Shown one piece after another: positions 11,691-23,104 of a DNA stretch of 64,000 bases. A model generated the notes under the pieces. That model was given only the letters and a program-made list of their open reading frames with translations, made no database searches and was not told the DNA's origin. Location of the stretch: assembly GCA_050084515.1 (NCBI GenBank), contig CM114275.1, positions 7,192,001 to 7,256,000 on the forward strand, read 5' to 3'. The DNA is from Blasia pusilla. Taxonomy: Eukaryota > Marchantiophyta > Marchantiopsida > Blasiales. Both the position numbers and the translations under genes were made by a program. Position 1 is the stretch's first letter; the number at the start of each line of letters is the position of its first letter.

Positions 11691-13530
11691 ACCAATCTCT
11701 ATGGAAGGAGGTTTGATGCAACAAGGGAAAAGTAAGGCTTGCATAAAAGGGTGATGGGGGAACCCATCACTCTTTTATGAAAAAAGAGGACGAAGGGGTG
11801 GGCGGGATTCAAGGAGTTGAGAATGCCAAAGCCATGTCTAGCTATAGCGAGGAAGGGTGATAGTATCACCTCAAGAACCGGGTGGTACCAGTTGAAGCTT
11901 AAGCTGAGAGAAGACCCAAAGTTCTCCATTTCTTCTGCTCCGTTAAAGCTTGAAAGGTGAATGTTTGGACGATATGATGGTTATGGCTTAATTACTTCGG
12001 GAAGAAGTTAGATATCCTGATTCGCTTCTTGTGTGGACTTTTTGTTAAAATGCACAATTTTTTATTTATATTTTTAGGAATAGATTTTGACACCTATAAT
12101 GTAATCCAAAGAACAAGGGGTTACTTTGTTGAGTACTTCTACTTCCAAAAATATGAAGCCCTTCTTAACAAGAAAGGTATCTCTAAAAATAATAGGTTTA
12201 TACTCGTTAAGATTAAAGTGGATTTTGTATATGCGTGGACGTTTGTTTTTGTAAGAATGGATCTCCTCTAGCATTCATAAATCTGTATGAACAGTTTATC
12301 TTCAACATCATGTAGCAGCTCTGTCTCATAAATTGAAGAGGACATTTACCGGAGATACATAGTGAGCCTCCTATGCATCGAACAAGTGCTTTGACTAGTG
12401 GTTTCAAATGCCGAGATAGTTGCTCCTTTTCCATACAGCAAAAAACCAAGGAGATAGATAGTACCAAGAGGATTCATGTCTTAACTTTGACTTGCCTTAA
12501 TATTGCATGTGGAGAGAAATGTATGCAATGGCATTTCCACTGAGGAAAACTCGGTAGAAGGATTCGTAAACTCTTCCCCATGGATTTATGAAATCTTCTT
12601 GAGGAAGCTCTAGAATTCCCTCTATGTTTCTTTTTGATAGATGGCATGAATGTGGATGTAATGTAGAGTAATGGTGATGGAAGGAGATTCACGTGTTTGT
12701 GAGTTTTTTCTTTCTTTTGTGATATTTTGGATATGATATATGGGAGGAAGTGGGTTAGAGGGTCTATTGGTTCCTATGGAAACATGTCAAATGGGCATTT
12801 AAAAATGGCATCCTACGAATGCATGTGACTTGCCTTGATGACAATTGATGTCATATCATCCTAGTGAGGGAAGAGGTTTTAGCAAAACTTATTTTTTTAA
12901 ATGGTGATGATGGAAGAATATTTGGATCTATAGTCAGTTATGTTATATACACTCTAATATTTTCCTCCAGATATACAAGACAATGGATGTAATATTTCCA
13001 GGTATTTCTATTTGGATATATCTAACTAAAAAAGGACACAATTATATTTCCATCAAATCTTGTGAGTGCAACTTTATTTTCTAGTTTGTAACTATGTGGT
13101 GGGTCCAAATTTGGGAATCTCTTGTAGCACTTTGTGAGATTGGTATTACCTTGTGAGTGGGGAAACTTTGCAAGTTGATTGCTAGTGCTTTTCCAATGTG
13201 AAGACTCAAAATCTCGAACTACACTCCCCACAAGAATCATTCCTAACTTAAGATTGGTACCACCTCACATCTCCCAAAAATAAATATAGATTAGATTCCC
13301 CACTAGTTTGTAAGAATTTGAAATAAACTCTGAATCTTGCAAGCAATCGTTTTCCAAAAAAAAAAAAACGCATTCCACAAATTTATTTTTGAAAAAATAT
13401 TTTAATTTAAAGAATATTCTTGTTAAAAAATTATCGAATATTTACGGTCCCAAATATAATGCACTTTTTTAAATAACACTTTTCAGTTGTGCCACAACAC
13501 TCCTTTAGAAGGAACGAGTTCTCACACATG
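11691..13530. other. AT-rich stretch with no recognised feature
   Basis: Short open frames occur on both strands (for example 12029-12271 plus and 12213-12467 minus) but carry no family motif, and codon-level structure is not convincing. I see no tRNA, repeat array or transposon end here. Confidence 0.4.
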
Positions 13531-13534
13531 AGGT

Positions 13535-13735
13535 GAATCTCAATAAATATGCATGATGGAAAACCCATCAGAAAAACAAAAGAGGGGGACTCAAAGAGTC
13601 AAGTATCCAAAGGCCACATCCGGCACTGAAAATGAGGAAATGGACGCACCCCGTATCGACTAAACTCACCAACAGCAGAAACAATATCGGCAACCCCTAG
13701 AGAACTATGACTACTACTGAGTAGGCCCCTCATAC
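13535..13735 (-). repeat. Inverted 3'-end copy of the RLE-type non-LTR element
   Basis: Read on the minus strand this follows the last coding bases and tail of the element at 9.4-9.6 kb: AGTAGTAGTCATAG, TTGTTTCTGCTGTTGGTGAG, TGGCCTTTGGATACTTGACTC, CCCCCTCTTTTGTTTTTCTG, GGGTTTTCCATCA. It is a 5'-truncated insertion with no intact coding sequence. Confidence 0.65.
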
Positions 13736-14125
13736 AACCAATGTCCAACTTGATTCTAAAAATATAAATTTTTTAGGGGATAGAGTATTTTTAGAAATAG
13801 AAACACACGTCTCTCTACTTTGCCAGAGTTTAGGGGATGGGAGAGGGCCGCACTCTAGTTTAAATACAAGATATACGTAAAGCAATAAATATAAGAATAT
13901 TTCCTCTTGCAATGTTCCACTCTCATCGCCAATTCTTGAACATGCCATGATTGAATAAAAAAGGAATACCATGAACTAAAATAATTGTTACTGAATGAAG
14001 CTTTTCTTGAGGGGAAAAACTTTGATGGAGAAAAATATCATCATGGGTTCTATCACTCTACAACCGGCGGTAGTTCAACTTTGTTAAATGAATCTCACTT
14101 ATATGATTATTAGTAAATTTTCTGT

Positions 14126-14378
14126 GCGATGCACAAGAAATAAAAAAGTGTTTGAAGAGCTAGTGTATAGCCCGTGAAGGAAAGAGATTAATAATGTTGC
14201 ACATAAATTCAAATTTTTTTTTCTTGCTGCCCGTAGCATGTGAAACATTTTCGCGATGCAAGGGAAATAAAAAAAGGGTTTGAAGAACTAGTGTATAGTA
14301 TGTGAAAGCAAGAGATTAATGATGCTCTACATAAATTCAAAAAACTTTCTTGCTGCCCGTAGCATGTGAAACATTTTC
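14126..14378. repeat. Tandem duplication, two units of about 127 bp
   Basis: Unit 1 (14126-14252) and unit 2 (14253-14378) both begin GCGATGCA and end TTCTTGCTGCCCGTAGCATG plus TGAAACATTTTC. They share the AGCTAGTGTATAG/AACTAGTGTATAG and AGAGATTAATRATG blocks. Divergence is modest. No coding content. Confidence 0.85.
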
Positions 14379-14462
14379 TTACTGCCTAGTTGCCACATGT
14401 TAAGCAGAGAGGTGTTTGCGAATCAGGAAGACACTCTCCCATAAGAATATAGATTATTGGTG

Positions 14463-16520
14463 TTACGTCTCTTAGGATAGATCGGTGAGATCTAGTAGAG
14501 CGCCTTATTGAGTAGCGGAGTACAGGCTCAGTAGGTTGAGGATGACCTGCTGAGGCCCCGGGAAACTTGAGAGAGCAGGTTTCCCCTTTGTTTCGGCTCA
14601 TTTGGAGCCATATTGAGCAACTTACTATTTTAGGGACGTACCATTTTGAGTATATGATCGACTTTCTATTTTTGGTAAGTGGCCCTTCACCTCCTATATC
14701 AGGTCAAGAGCCAAGGAGGTGACTTGGGAGCATAGTTTACCATGGAGAGAGCTTGGGAGAGGGGAGGGGTATACCTCAAGGAGAGGGAGCTTGAGAGCTC
14801 ATGCTCTTTTTGTTGAACCTCTGGGCATAAGGCGGCAGAGCTATGGTCCCTTGTCTTGTGAGTGTAACCCAAGCCTCTCATTAGGAGAGTGGGTTTGGTT
14901 TGACATGAGAGAGAGTGCACACCTTTGAGAGCTATGGTGTGAGATGGTGTAGAGAGAGATTGAATCTTACTTTATAAAGAGAAAATGAGTGAGTGAGAGA
15001 GCTTCATGGGGGAGCTCGCTGGTCACTCGCTGGTTTTTCAAGTTCGAGATCGTATTCCCCGTCCAGCCGTTCATGGGAGTGCTCACCGGAGCAAGAGCCG
15101 CTTACTTGTGATGTTTTCTTTGCCGATTTTTCGGGTGGAAGAGTGGCACGCGGAAGCGCTGCCCAATTTTTGATAGGGATTGAGTATGGGGGCGGGTTGC
15201 CCCATGCCAGTGCTCTCAAGAGCACCATGTAGCTTGCTGATTTGTGTTCTCACATGCTTTACATTTTCTTTGGGAGAAATCAGCGCAGAAGCGCTGCCGA
15301 ATTACGTGTAGGAGAAAGAGACATTTGGCTTTACAAAAGTCCCTGTCAGTTTTTACTGGAATGTCCGATTTCAAATATTTTTTAACGCTCTTGTAGATTG
15401 TGAAGCTGTGCAAAAATGGTGCATAATTTGGAGTTGCGAGAAAAAAATTATGGTCAATCTTGCAAAAGTGCCATTGCTAGGCGATTTTTAGGGTTAAATT
15501 GTTTAAACCCTAAACTAGCCGCCGTGCCGGCGACGGTGGACGTCGTCGTCATAGTTACCATCAATGGTCCGCCGTCAATGGTCAACGTTCAACCATCACC
15601 ATCAACGATCCATCGTCACCATCAACGGTCCACCGTCCACCGTCCACCGTCGGTCGTTGACATCGCTTAGCACTGCTCAGAGCCGCATTTGGCTGTTGTC
15701 CACCCTTTGGTTGCCATTGCCGCCATTACGGAGTGGAGGGTCTTCCACGACCACCATTGATTCTCTAACTTGCGTTGTCACCACGTACTTTGGTTTGGCC
15801 GCCACCGTCATCGAAGTTTCGTCATCAACCAATGATGGCAGGTGACCTCGGGTTATGGTGTTTGAGTTTCCATTTTCATGTTGCTATGTTGGGATTGGTA
15901 GTCGCTCGACAATGATTGAGTACCGTGCCGTGACGCCCGTAGTCGCAACATACCACCGATTGTCGAGTCATGCCGCATGTGGCCGCACCAGACCGTCTCA
16001 ATCGCGGAGACGCTCCTTCATTAAGGTGCAAAGCATGTGAATTGCTGATTGAGGAGGGTATACCGCCGAGTGCCGTGCTGTTTGTAGCCGTTCCGTGCCA
16101 CCAGTTTTGCACCGGACTTTTGGACCTGCACCGCACATCGAGGAGGTTTGAGCAGCGTCAATACGAGAGGAGTACGACTTGCTGATTGGAGAAGTTGTCT
16201 TCACGATCGAGTTCGGGTCAAGATTTGCAGTTGCCAAGGAGCGATATCAAAATTAGTGTCAGGTTACCCATTGTGGTCTCTTACCCTGCACGTGTGAGGG
16301 CTTTCCGGATATTGGGAAGTTATTTGGGATATTGGGTTTCATGCTGATGCTAGTAGCATCGATGATGTATGGGTTTAGGGGACATAGACCTGTGTGGAAT
16401 GTCCAGAGTTGAGGATGGTTTGTCGATGAGACATTAGATTGGTTGATTTGCCACACCATGTTGCTTGTTGCCGCACAACACACGTCTCAGTCTGAGAGTG
16501 TAGATTGAGTGCCGCATGTT
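14463..16520 (+). repeat. LTR/leader-like region of P-A
   Basis: Non-coding, and repeated at 18186-20280 with the same left boundary; a 225-bp part (about 14760-14985) recurs at 27905-28130. It includes a run of CCACCGTC/CATCAACGGTC short repeats at 15560-15660 and several CGCC-rich tracts. I cannot identify a clean TG...CA LTR or a primer-binding site, so the boundary between LTR and untranslated leader is unresolved. Confidence 0.6.
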
Positions 16521-16528
16521 TAGTTTGA

Positions 16529-17151
16529 GTGATTACTCACGAGATTGAGAGTGATCGTGTGAGAGGGGCACGAGGGCCATCACGGCGTTCTTTCGGGATT
16601 TTGAGAGGCAAGATAGTGGACCTGAGAGTAGCTCTGGAGGGTTTACCCGGAGAGGTGCAAGGTTTCGAGGGTCTCCACGTGAGAGACCACCTCGATCTCC
16701 TTGTGTGTCGTCTTCAGACGAGAGTGAGCGTGTAGAGGAGTGTGTTAGTGATTCACCGTACACATTGAGTGGTCCTACCAGTTGGGCGTACGAGATGAAC
16801 TACTAGGGTAGAGGACCGCGTAGATTTTCGGGTGCTGTAGGCACTATAGAGCTACACAAGTTCATTGCGTAGTTTAGGAGTTGGTGTGACTCACAACGGG
16901 CTAGGAACTCTAGAGAGTTCAACCCGTTTACAACATGGAACGGTATGTTCCAGCATTTAGAGGGGGCGCCCATGGACGATTACCATCAGTTCTCCCACAG
17001 ATATGCCCAGGAGATTGAGGCATGGCGACTCTACTATGACCCACACTATGTGTCATGGACGGAGCCGTTCCCAGATCAAGAGGAGGAGTCAAGAGAGGCT
17101 ACTTCCTCTTCACAGTCAGCGAGATGTGATTGGAGCTCGTTGGCATGGTGA
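16529..17151 (+). pseudogene. gag fragment of P-A
   Basis: Frames around 16780-17130 encode the family gag signature: SGPTSWAYEMN, a broken FRSWCDSQRARNS, then FNPFTTWNGMFQHLEGAP, MDDYHQFSHRYAQEIEAWR and YYDPHYVSW. P-B has the same strings at 20490-20790. Stops are present (for example TAG at 16804). Sequence jumps from EATSSS of gag into the post-RNase H linker at about 17110, marking the internal deletion. Capsid role is inferred from position and from conservation among P-A, P-B, M1 and M2. Confidence 0.7.
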
Positions 17152-17157
17152 GAGTAG

Positions 17158-18181
17158 TTGATGCCAGGATGGCATGCGTCAGCCTATTTGGGCTCATTGG
17201 CTATGGAGAGCCAGATTGCGGAGACCTTGATGGTGAGGTCTAATGGAGAGTCCTTAGATCCAGAGGCTGGTGAGGAGACAACAGATGGCCAAGACATTCA
17301 CGACGATGGAGTGGTCTTTGAGTACCTGCGTACTAGCAACGTCGCGAGCACAGTGGGTTCTAGAGAGCGGGATCGGATCCTACAACGAGCCAGACGGTTC
17401 CTGTGGGAGGGCACACATATGTTGCGAGTGTGGGAGGATGGTAGAGAGCATGTAGTGCCTCATCCTTCATAGAGAGCACGTTTGGTGCGTCATGCCCACG
17501 AGGAGTTGGATCATTTTGGAGTGAAGCGGACGTACAGCTTGCTCGAGATTCAGTATTGGTGGCGAGGCATGCAAATTGACGTTCAGCAGTTTGTTGCCAG
17601 ATGCATGGTATGTGATCGAGTTCGAACATCGTTCAATGCTCCAACTCCATAGTTGCATCCACTTCCGATCATGGGTTTAGGTTATAGATGGAGTTTGGAT
17701 TTTGTAGGACCTTTGCCTTTGATGGAGCACCATAGTCGTTATGTGTTGGTGATGGTCGAGCACTTCTCGAAGTGGATAGAGTTGGTTGCATTGCCTGACA
17801 AAGCGAGTGAGGGAGTTGCGTATGCCTTCCTAGATTGAGTGTTGAGTCATTACGGCGCAACAGCTAAGGTGTTGACAGACCAGGGTACAGAGTTCCGCAG
17901 GGAGTTTCAGGCCTTGTGTGATTAGGCACTGATCAACCACCGCACCACTTCGCGAGATCATCTTGAGGCGGATGGACTAGGGGAGCGGGTTGTGCAGACG
18001 GTGAAGAGAGGACTACGCAAGTATGGCATGCAGAGAGGTCAGCTAGGAGATTGGGACCTTCAGTTGCCGTGGTTGGCGATGGAATACAGATTCAGCAAGC
18101 AAGCATCCTTAACATCTTTCTCACCGTACTTGTTGCTTTATGGCCAAGAGCCAGAGTTACCAGCGGCCATTTGTCAAGATT
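17158..18181 (+). pseudogene. Integrase fragment of P-A
   Basis: Encodes the family integrase: HDDGVVFEYLRTSNVAST, the zinc-binding region (HAHEELDHFG and CMVCDRVR), the first catalytic aspartate in SLDFVGPLP, the second in LTDQGTEF, and the glutamate in LGERVVQT. In-frame stops include TAG at 17650-17652, where other copies have CAG, and TAG in the place of the glutamine of CDQALI. It ends at QDF where P-B's leader begins, so the C-terminal domain and PHD finger are missing. Confidence 0.8.
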
Positions 18182-18185
18182 TTCA

Positions 18186-20400
18186 CGTCTTTTAGGATAG
18201 ATGGATGAGATCTAGTAGAGCGCCTTTTTGAGTAGTGCATGACAGGATCAGTAGGTTGAGGATGACCTGCTGAGGCCCCGGGAAACTTGAGAGAGTAGGT
18301 TTCCCCTTCGTTTTGGCTCATTTGGAACCATATTGAGCAACTTGCTATTTTAGATATGTACCATTTTGAGTATATGATCGACTTTCTATTTTTGGTAAGT
18401 GGCCCTTCACCTCCTACATCAGGTCAAGAGCCAAGGAGGTGACTTGGGAGCATAGGTTACCACGGAGAGAGCTTGGGAGAGGGGAGGGGTATACCTCAAG
18501 GAGAGGGAGCTTGAGAGCTCATGCTCTTTTTGTTGAACCTCTAGGCATAAGGCGGCAGAGCTATGATCCCTTGTCTTGTGAGTGTAACCCAAGCCTCTCA
18601 TTAGGAGAGTGGGTTTGGTTTGACATGAGAGAGAGTGCACATCTTTGAGAGCTATGGTGTGAGATGGTGTAGAGAGAGATTGAATCTTACTTTACAAAGA
18701 GAGAATGAGAGAGTGAGAGAGCTTCATGGGGGAGCTCGCTATTTTTGCAACTTGGGGACCGTGTTCCCCGTTTAGCGGCTCATGGGAGTGCTCACCGGAG
18801 CAAGGGCTGCTTTGATTGTTCTTTGCATTTGTCAATTTTTCGTGTAGAAGAGCGTGCGAAAGCGGTGCCCAATTTCTGATAGGGATGGATTATGGCGCGG
18901 GTTGCCCCATTCTAGTGCTCTCCAGAGCACCATGTAGCTTTCTGATTTGTATTTTTCCTGGTTTTACATTTTAGTTGGGAGAAATCAGCGCGAAAGCGCT
19001 TCCAAATTTTGTGTAGGAAAAAGAGACATTGGGCTTTACAACAATCCCCATCAATTTTTACTGGAATGTCTAATTCCAAATATTTTTTAACAATGTTGTA
19101 GATCGTGAAGCTGTGCACGTTGTGCAACAAACGGTGCACAATTTAGAGTTGCAAGTAAGAAGTTATGGTCAATCATGCAAAACTGCTATTGCTAGGCAAT
19201 TTTTACGGTTAAATTGTTCAAACCCTAAACCAGCCGTCACGCCGCCAGTGGCCGTCGCCGTCATAGTCACCATCACCGATTAACGGTCAACCATCACCAT
19301 CAATGGTCAAACGTCCACCGGCCATCATTGGCCATTGTTGTTGCTCAGCGTTGCTCAGAGCTGCATTTTGCCGTTGTCCACCCTTTGGTTGCCATTGCCG
19401 CCATTACGGAGTGGAGGGTCTTCCACGACGTTCATTGATTCTCTGACTTGCGTCGCCACCGTGCACTTTGTTTTGGCCGCCACCATCATCAAAGTTTCGT
19501 CGTCAACCAGTGATGGCAGATGACCTCCGGTTATGGTGTTTGATTTTTGATTTCATGCTGCTATGTTGTGATTGGTAGCCGCTCGACGACGATCGAGTAC
19601 CGTACCGTGACACCTGTAGCCGCAACGCGCCGCCGATTGCCGCGCCATGCCGCTCATGGCCGCACCGCACTGCACCGTCTTGATTACAGAGCCGCATCGT
19701 CATTGTGGAGCAGAGTGTGGGTTTATTGTTGATTGAGGCGGGTATGCCGCCGAGTGCCGCATCCCACCATCGAGGGCCGTGCCGTTCGTAGTCGTTCCGT
19801 GCCGCCTGCAACGCCGCACCGTTCCGCTGGAACCGCAATGTCTATCGAGGAGTTTTGAGCAGCGTCAGTATGGGAGGAGTTTGTCTTGCTGATTGGAGGA
19901 GTTGTCTCCATGACCAAGTTGGGGTTGAGATTTGCAGTTGATGAGGAGCGACATCGACATGTGTTCAAGTTACCCATTCTAGTCCTTTACCCTACACGCA
20001 TGAGGGATTCTAGGATTTGGGTAGTTTATTTGGGGATATTGGGTTGTGTGGATGCTGAGAGCATTATTTATGTATGTGGTTTAGGGGACATAGACCTGTG
20101 TGGGATGTCCGGAGTTGAGGGTAGGTTGTCGATGAGATGATAGCCTAGTCGATTTTCCGCACCACGCCGCTTGTTGCCGCACGTTACACGTCTCGGGGAG
20201 GGAGAGTGTAGATCGAGTGCCGCATGTTTGGGATGAGTGATTGAGGGATTAGTTGCGAGGTTGAGAGTGATCGTGTGAGAGGGGCACAAGGGCCATCACG
20301 GCGTCCTTTCAGGATTTTGAGAGGTGAGGTAGTGGACCTAAGAGTAGCTCTGGAGGGTTAACCAGGAGTGGTGCGAGGTTTCGAGGGTCTCCACGTGAGA
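18186..20400 (+). repeat. LTR/leader-like region of P-B
   Basis: Second copy of the non-coding block at 14463-16520. It includes the shared GAGGATGACCTGCTGAGG and GTGTAACCCAAGCCTCTCAT blocks and the CGCC-rich tract at 19200-19860. LTR ends and primer-binding site were not identified. It joins P-A's broken integrase with no spacer, consistent with recombination or duplication between copies. Confidence 0.6.
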
Positions 20401-20420
20401 GACCACCTCGATCTCCTTCT

Positions 20421-21218
20421 GTGTTGTCTTCAAACAAGGGGGAGCGTGTAGAGGAGTTTGTGAGCACATCGCCACACATTGTGAGTGGTCCTACCAGTTG
20501 GGCGTACGAGATGGACGATCGGGGTAGAGGACCACGTAGGTTTTCAGGTGCAATAGGCACGATTGAGTTGCACGATTTCATAGCAGAGTTTAGGAGTTGG
20601 TGCGACTTCCAACGGGCCAAGAACTCTAGAGAGTTCAATCCGTTTACATCATGGAACGGTATGTTCAAGCATTTAGAGGGGGCGCCCATGGACGATTACC
20701 ATGAGTTCTCTCAGAGATATGCACGTGAGATTGAGGAGTGGAGGCTCTACTATGACCCATATTATGTGTCATGGACGGACCCGTTCCCATATGAGGAGGA
20801 GGAGTCAGGAGAGGCTACTTCCTCTTCCGCTAGTGACGTTTTAGGAGGGGTCACTCGCACGGGAGCAATTGCACTGTCTAGTTGGGTTCGTCCCAGGTTC
20901 AACCATGTGGTTGAGTTCTTTGTTGAGTTGAGGGCGAGCTACCAAGGAGTACGGACGGAGAAGTTGCGGAGCATCCACAAATTCCAGAGGCGCCCGGGTG
21001 AGAGTTTGCATGAGGCTTACACTCGCTTGCGCTGGTTGATCAACGTCACTCAGGGGGTGACAGAGGCTCAGGCTATCCAATCATGGTACACGATGCTAGA
21101 CCGGACCCTGTGGACACGGGTATGGGAGGGTCTGCTTCTTATGAACACCTCCCCTACGTTGAGAGATGTTTTAGGACCGCCGAGAACATTGAGCGCAACA
21201 TGGCGGAGGAAAGCATAG
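20421..21218 (+). pseudogene. gag of P-B
   Basis: A 265-codon frame with family gag landmarks: SGPTSWAYEMDDRGRGPRR, FIAEFRSWCDFQRAKNS, WNGMFKHLEGAPMDDYHEF, REIEEWRLYYDPYYVSW, then FHKFQRR-type and LHEAYTRLRWLINVTQGVTE in the C-terminal half. The same blocks occur in M1 (46.6-55.1 kb). The frame is lost after about 21180 and the zinc knuckles continue in another frame. It would form the virus-like particle shell. Gag architecture is inferred by position; I do not match it to a named gag family. Confidence 0.75.
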
Positions 21219-21391
21219 CCACCATGGGTTCTGGGCGAGAGCTGTCACGAATGCGTGCACTACCTGTGCAGCAACATGGACTCCAAGATAGGTCGAGTGT
21301 GGCACCACAAGCTCAGGGAGGATACCAGGAGGTCATGCCACAGAGACTTGCGCCTTCATATGTGGCTCGGTAGCAGCCACCTACTATTCCT

Positions 21392-21541
21392 TGTTGGTCA
21401 TGTGGTGGAGCCCATCATCAACGCGATTGCACTCGTCAGGGTCATGGACGTGTGCCTCATCATGAAGGAGGAGATGATGCTGCAGCAGGAGGTTATCAGT
21501 GTGACTATTCTCAGAGGTATGATCATACACGCGCTAGGTGT
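21392..21541 (+). pseudogene. Paired zinc knuckles of P-B gag
   Basis: In one frame, CWSCGGAHHQRDC (21392-21430) is followed 23 codons later by CDYSQRYDHTRARC (21500-21541). The first has spacing C-x2-C-x3-H-x4-C, one residue shorter than the standard CCHC knuckle. The second has standard C-x2-C-x4-H-x4-C spacing but its second cysteine is serine here; M1 keeps it as CDHCGRPCHPRERC. Such knuckles bind element RNA. M1's first knuckle (CWTCGGDHVRRFC) has the same short spacing. Confidence 0.75.
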
Positions 21542-22429
21542 TTCAGTTTACATCCTGAGTTACGTCCGGACTGAGGGCCAGAGAGGGCATCAGAGCAAGT
21601 AGCCGATCTGGGTGGGCCTAGAGATTGTGCACCAAGTGGTGCCGTTGGGGGACGAGGAGCTGGAGTTGTCCAACACGATGGCGGAGCTGCCCGTGGAGGA
21701 GGTAGAGTACCATCAGCTAGACACGCCAAGGGAGACGTTGGACGTGAGGTTAGGATGGCTGCTCAGATACACCACCTATAGGAGCAGATTTCTGTTATGG
21801 CATTGAGGTTACCCGATGCCGGATCCGTGGCATCGACATCATATGGAGCATCTAGAGATCTGGAGGATCCTGGCTGGATGTGCGGGGTTGCCCAGATAGA
21901 GGCAGCCACAATTGTGACACGTGGAGCAACCGCCGAGTTGGATCCACGGCGAGGGGAAGCCAGGAAATAGACTAGGCTTCCTCAGTCTTTCACGTTTTCC
22001 GAGGCGATGAGGACCCCATCGATGAGTCCTCATCAAAGTTCCTGGAGAGTTGGTGATGTTGTTGGTGTGCAAGCACAGAGGGCGATGGGGGAAGCGAGTA
22101 CGAAGACTCCTATTGTTGATGCTCAAGAGGGGCATGTATCGAGCACGTTGTTGGGGGCGGCCACCATTGTGTACTGCGCTACTTTATTTTCTGCTTCCGA
22201 TGTTATGACGCTGGGTGTACGCCCGCCGAGGCTTTTCGGCTGGACGCTACGCTATGTGAGCATGGAGTTGGAGTTCTTGCATCACATTGAGAGGTGATTG
22301 CAGGGGAGGTGATGGACTTGCCCTTGGAGCGGATGCTCGGGCCGTCCACGTCAGATTCATGGCAGGCTGCGGCTGCTAGGATGCCGGAGATGCCCGCTAG
22401 ATCCGCGATAGAGCGTGCCATGGCTTCTC

Positions 22430-22905
22430 CTGGTGTTGTGTTGCTGGATAACCAAGGAGCGGTCTTCCAGTTGGTGAGTCCCGCAGGTAGAGCTTTTAGT
22501 CTGCAGCGCGTTTTGTTGGATTCAAGAGCACAACCCCTGATGTAGGGGGAAAGCTTCATTCAAAGGATTGGGCTTGACGAGAGCCGATGTGGACCGTTGT
22601 CCATTCCAGATACAGACATCCTTGGGTGGAGAGAGTACCATACAGTATATCATCCGATAGGAGGTCGTGGTGAGGATTCGCCCGGGACATCCTACATATG
22701 AGTCTAAAGTGCGAGCCAAGGCGACAGTGATTGATGCAGAGTCCTACGACGTCTTGGTTGGTGGAGCAATGTTATACCCGATGGGGTTTTCCCTGGAATA
22801 CTGGGAGGAGTCAGCGTCCTACAGACGAGGATGGAAGTCAGGTGATAGGCGCCTTAGCTCATTACCTGTTCGATTCACAGGTGCAGTGATCGAGCGACGG
22901 CTATG
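22430..22905 (+). pseudogene. Aspartic protease region of P-B
   Basis: The frame at 22294-22545 ends in VLLDSRAQPLM, the position of the retroviral-type aspartic protease DSG active site (aspartate codon 22519-22521), but the glycine codon reads AGA (Arg). A TAG follows directly. In another frame 22667-22905 gives ATVIDAESYDVLVGGAMLYP and WEESASYRRGWKSGD, the expected C-terminal half. M1 has the same active-site block as LLDSDAQPLML. The protease would cut the polyprotein; this copy is dead by substitution, stop and frameshift. Confidence 0.65.
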
Positions 22906-23104
22906 AGAGGTGGCGACCTTAGCAGCATTTAGCAATGCCATCACTTGGCCTAGTGATTTGATTCAGGGACATGTTCATACAGAGGATACTCCCGTTCCTG
23001 ACATTTCCATGGAGAGAAGTGTTATGGTAGCCGCATCATTCTGTGGAGGAGAGGTGCCGTTGTGGGGCTCGACTGAGGAGCTTCGATGATTAGTAGATGA
23101 GCAT

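Larger units (their letters stand above)
14463..18181 (+). mobile_element. Ty3/Gypsy copy P-A, internally deleted
   Basis: This copy holds a leader (14463-16520), a 5' gag region (to 17130) and then integrase sequence (17158-18181). Everything between mid-gag and the end of RNase H, including protease, methyltransferase and RT, is missing. Its first 2.6 kb is closely related to 18186-20830 of copy P-B, which begins immediately downstream at the same left boundary (ACGTCT.TTAGGATAGAT). The integrase stops at codons equivalent to QDF and runs straight into P-B. It is a large-deletion derivative with no autonomous function, now head-to-tail with P-B. Confidence 0.8.
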
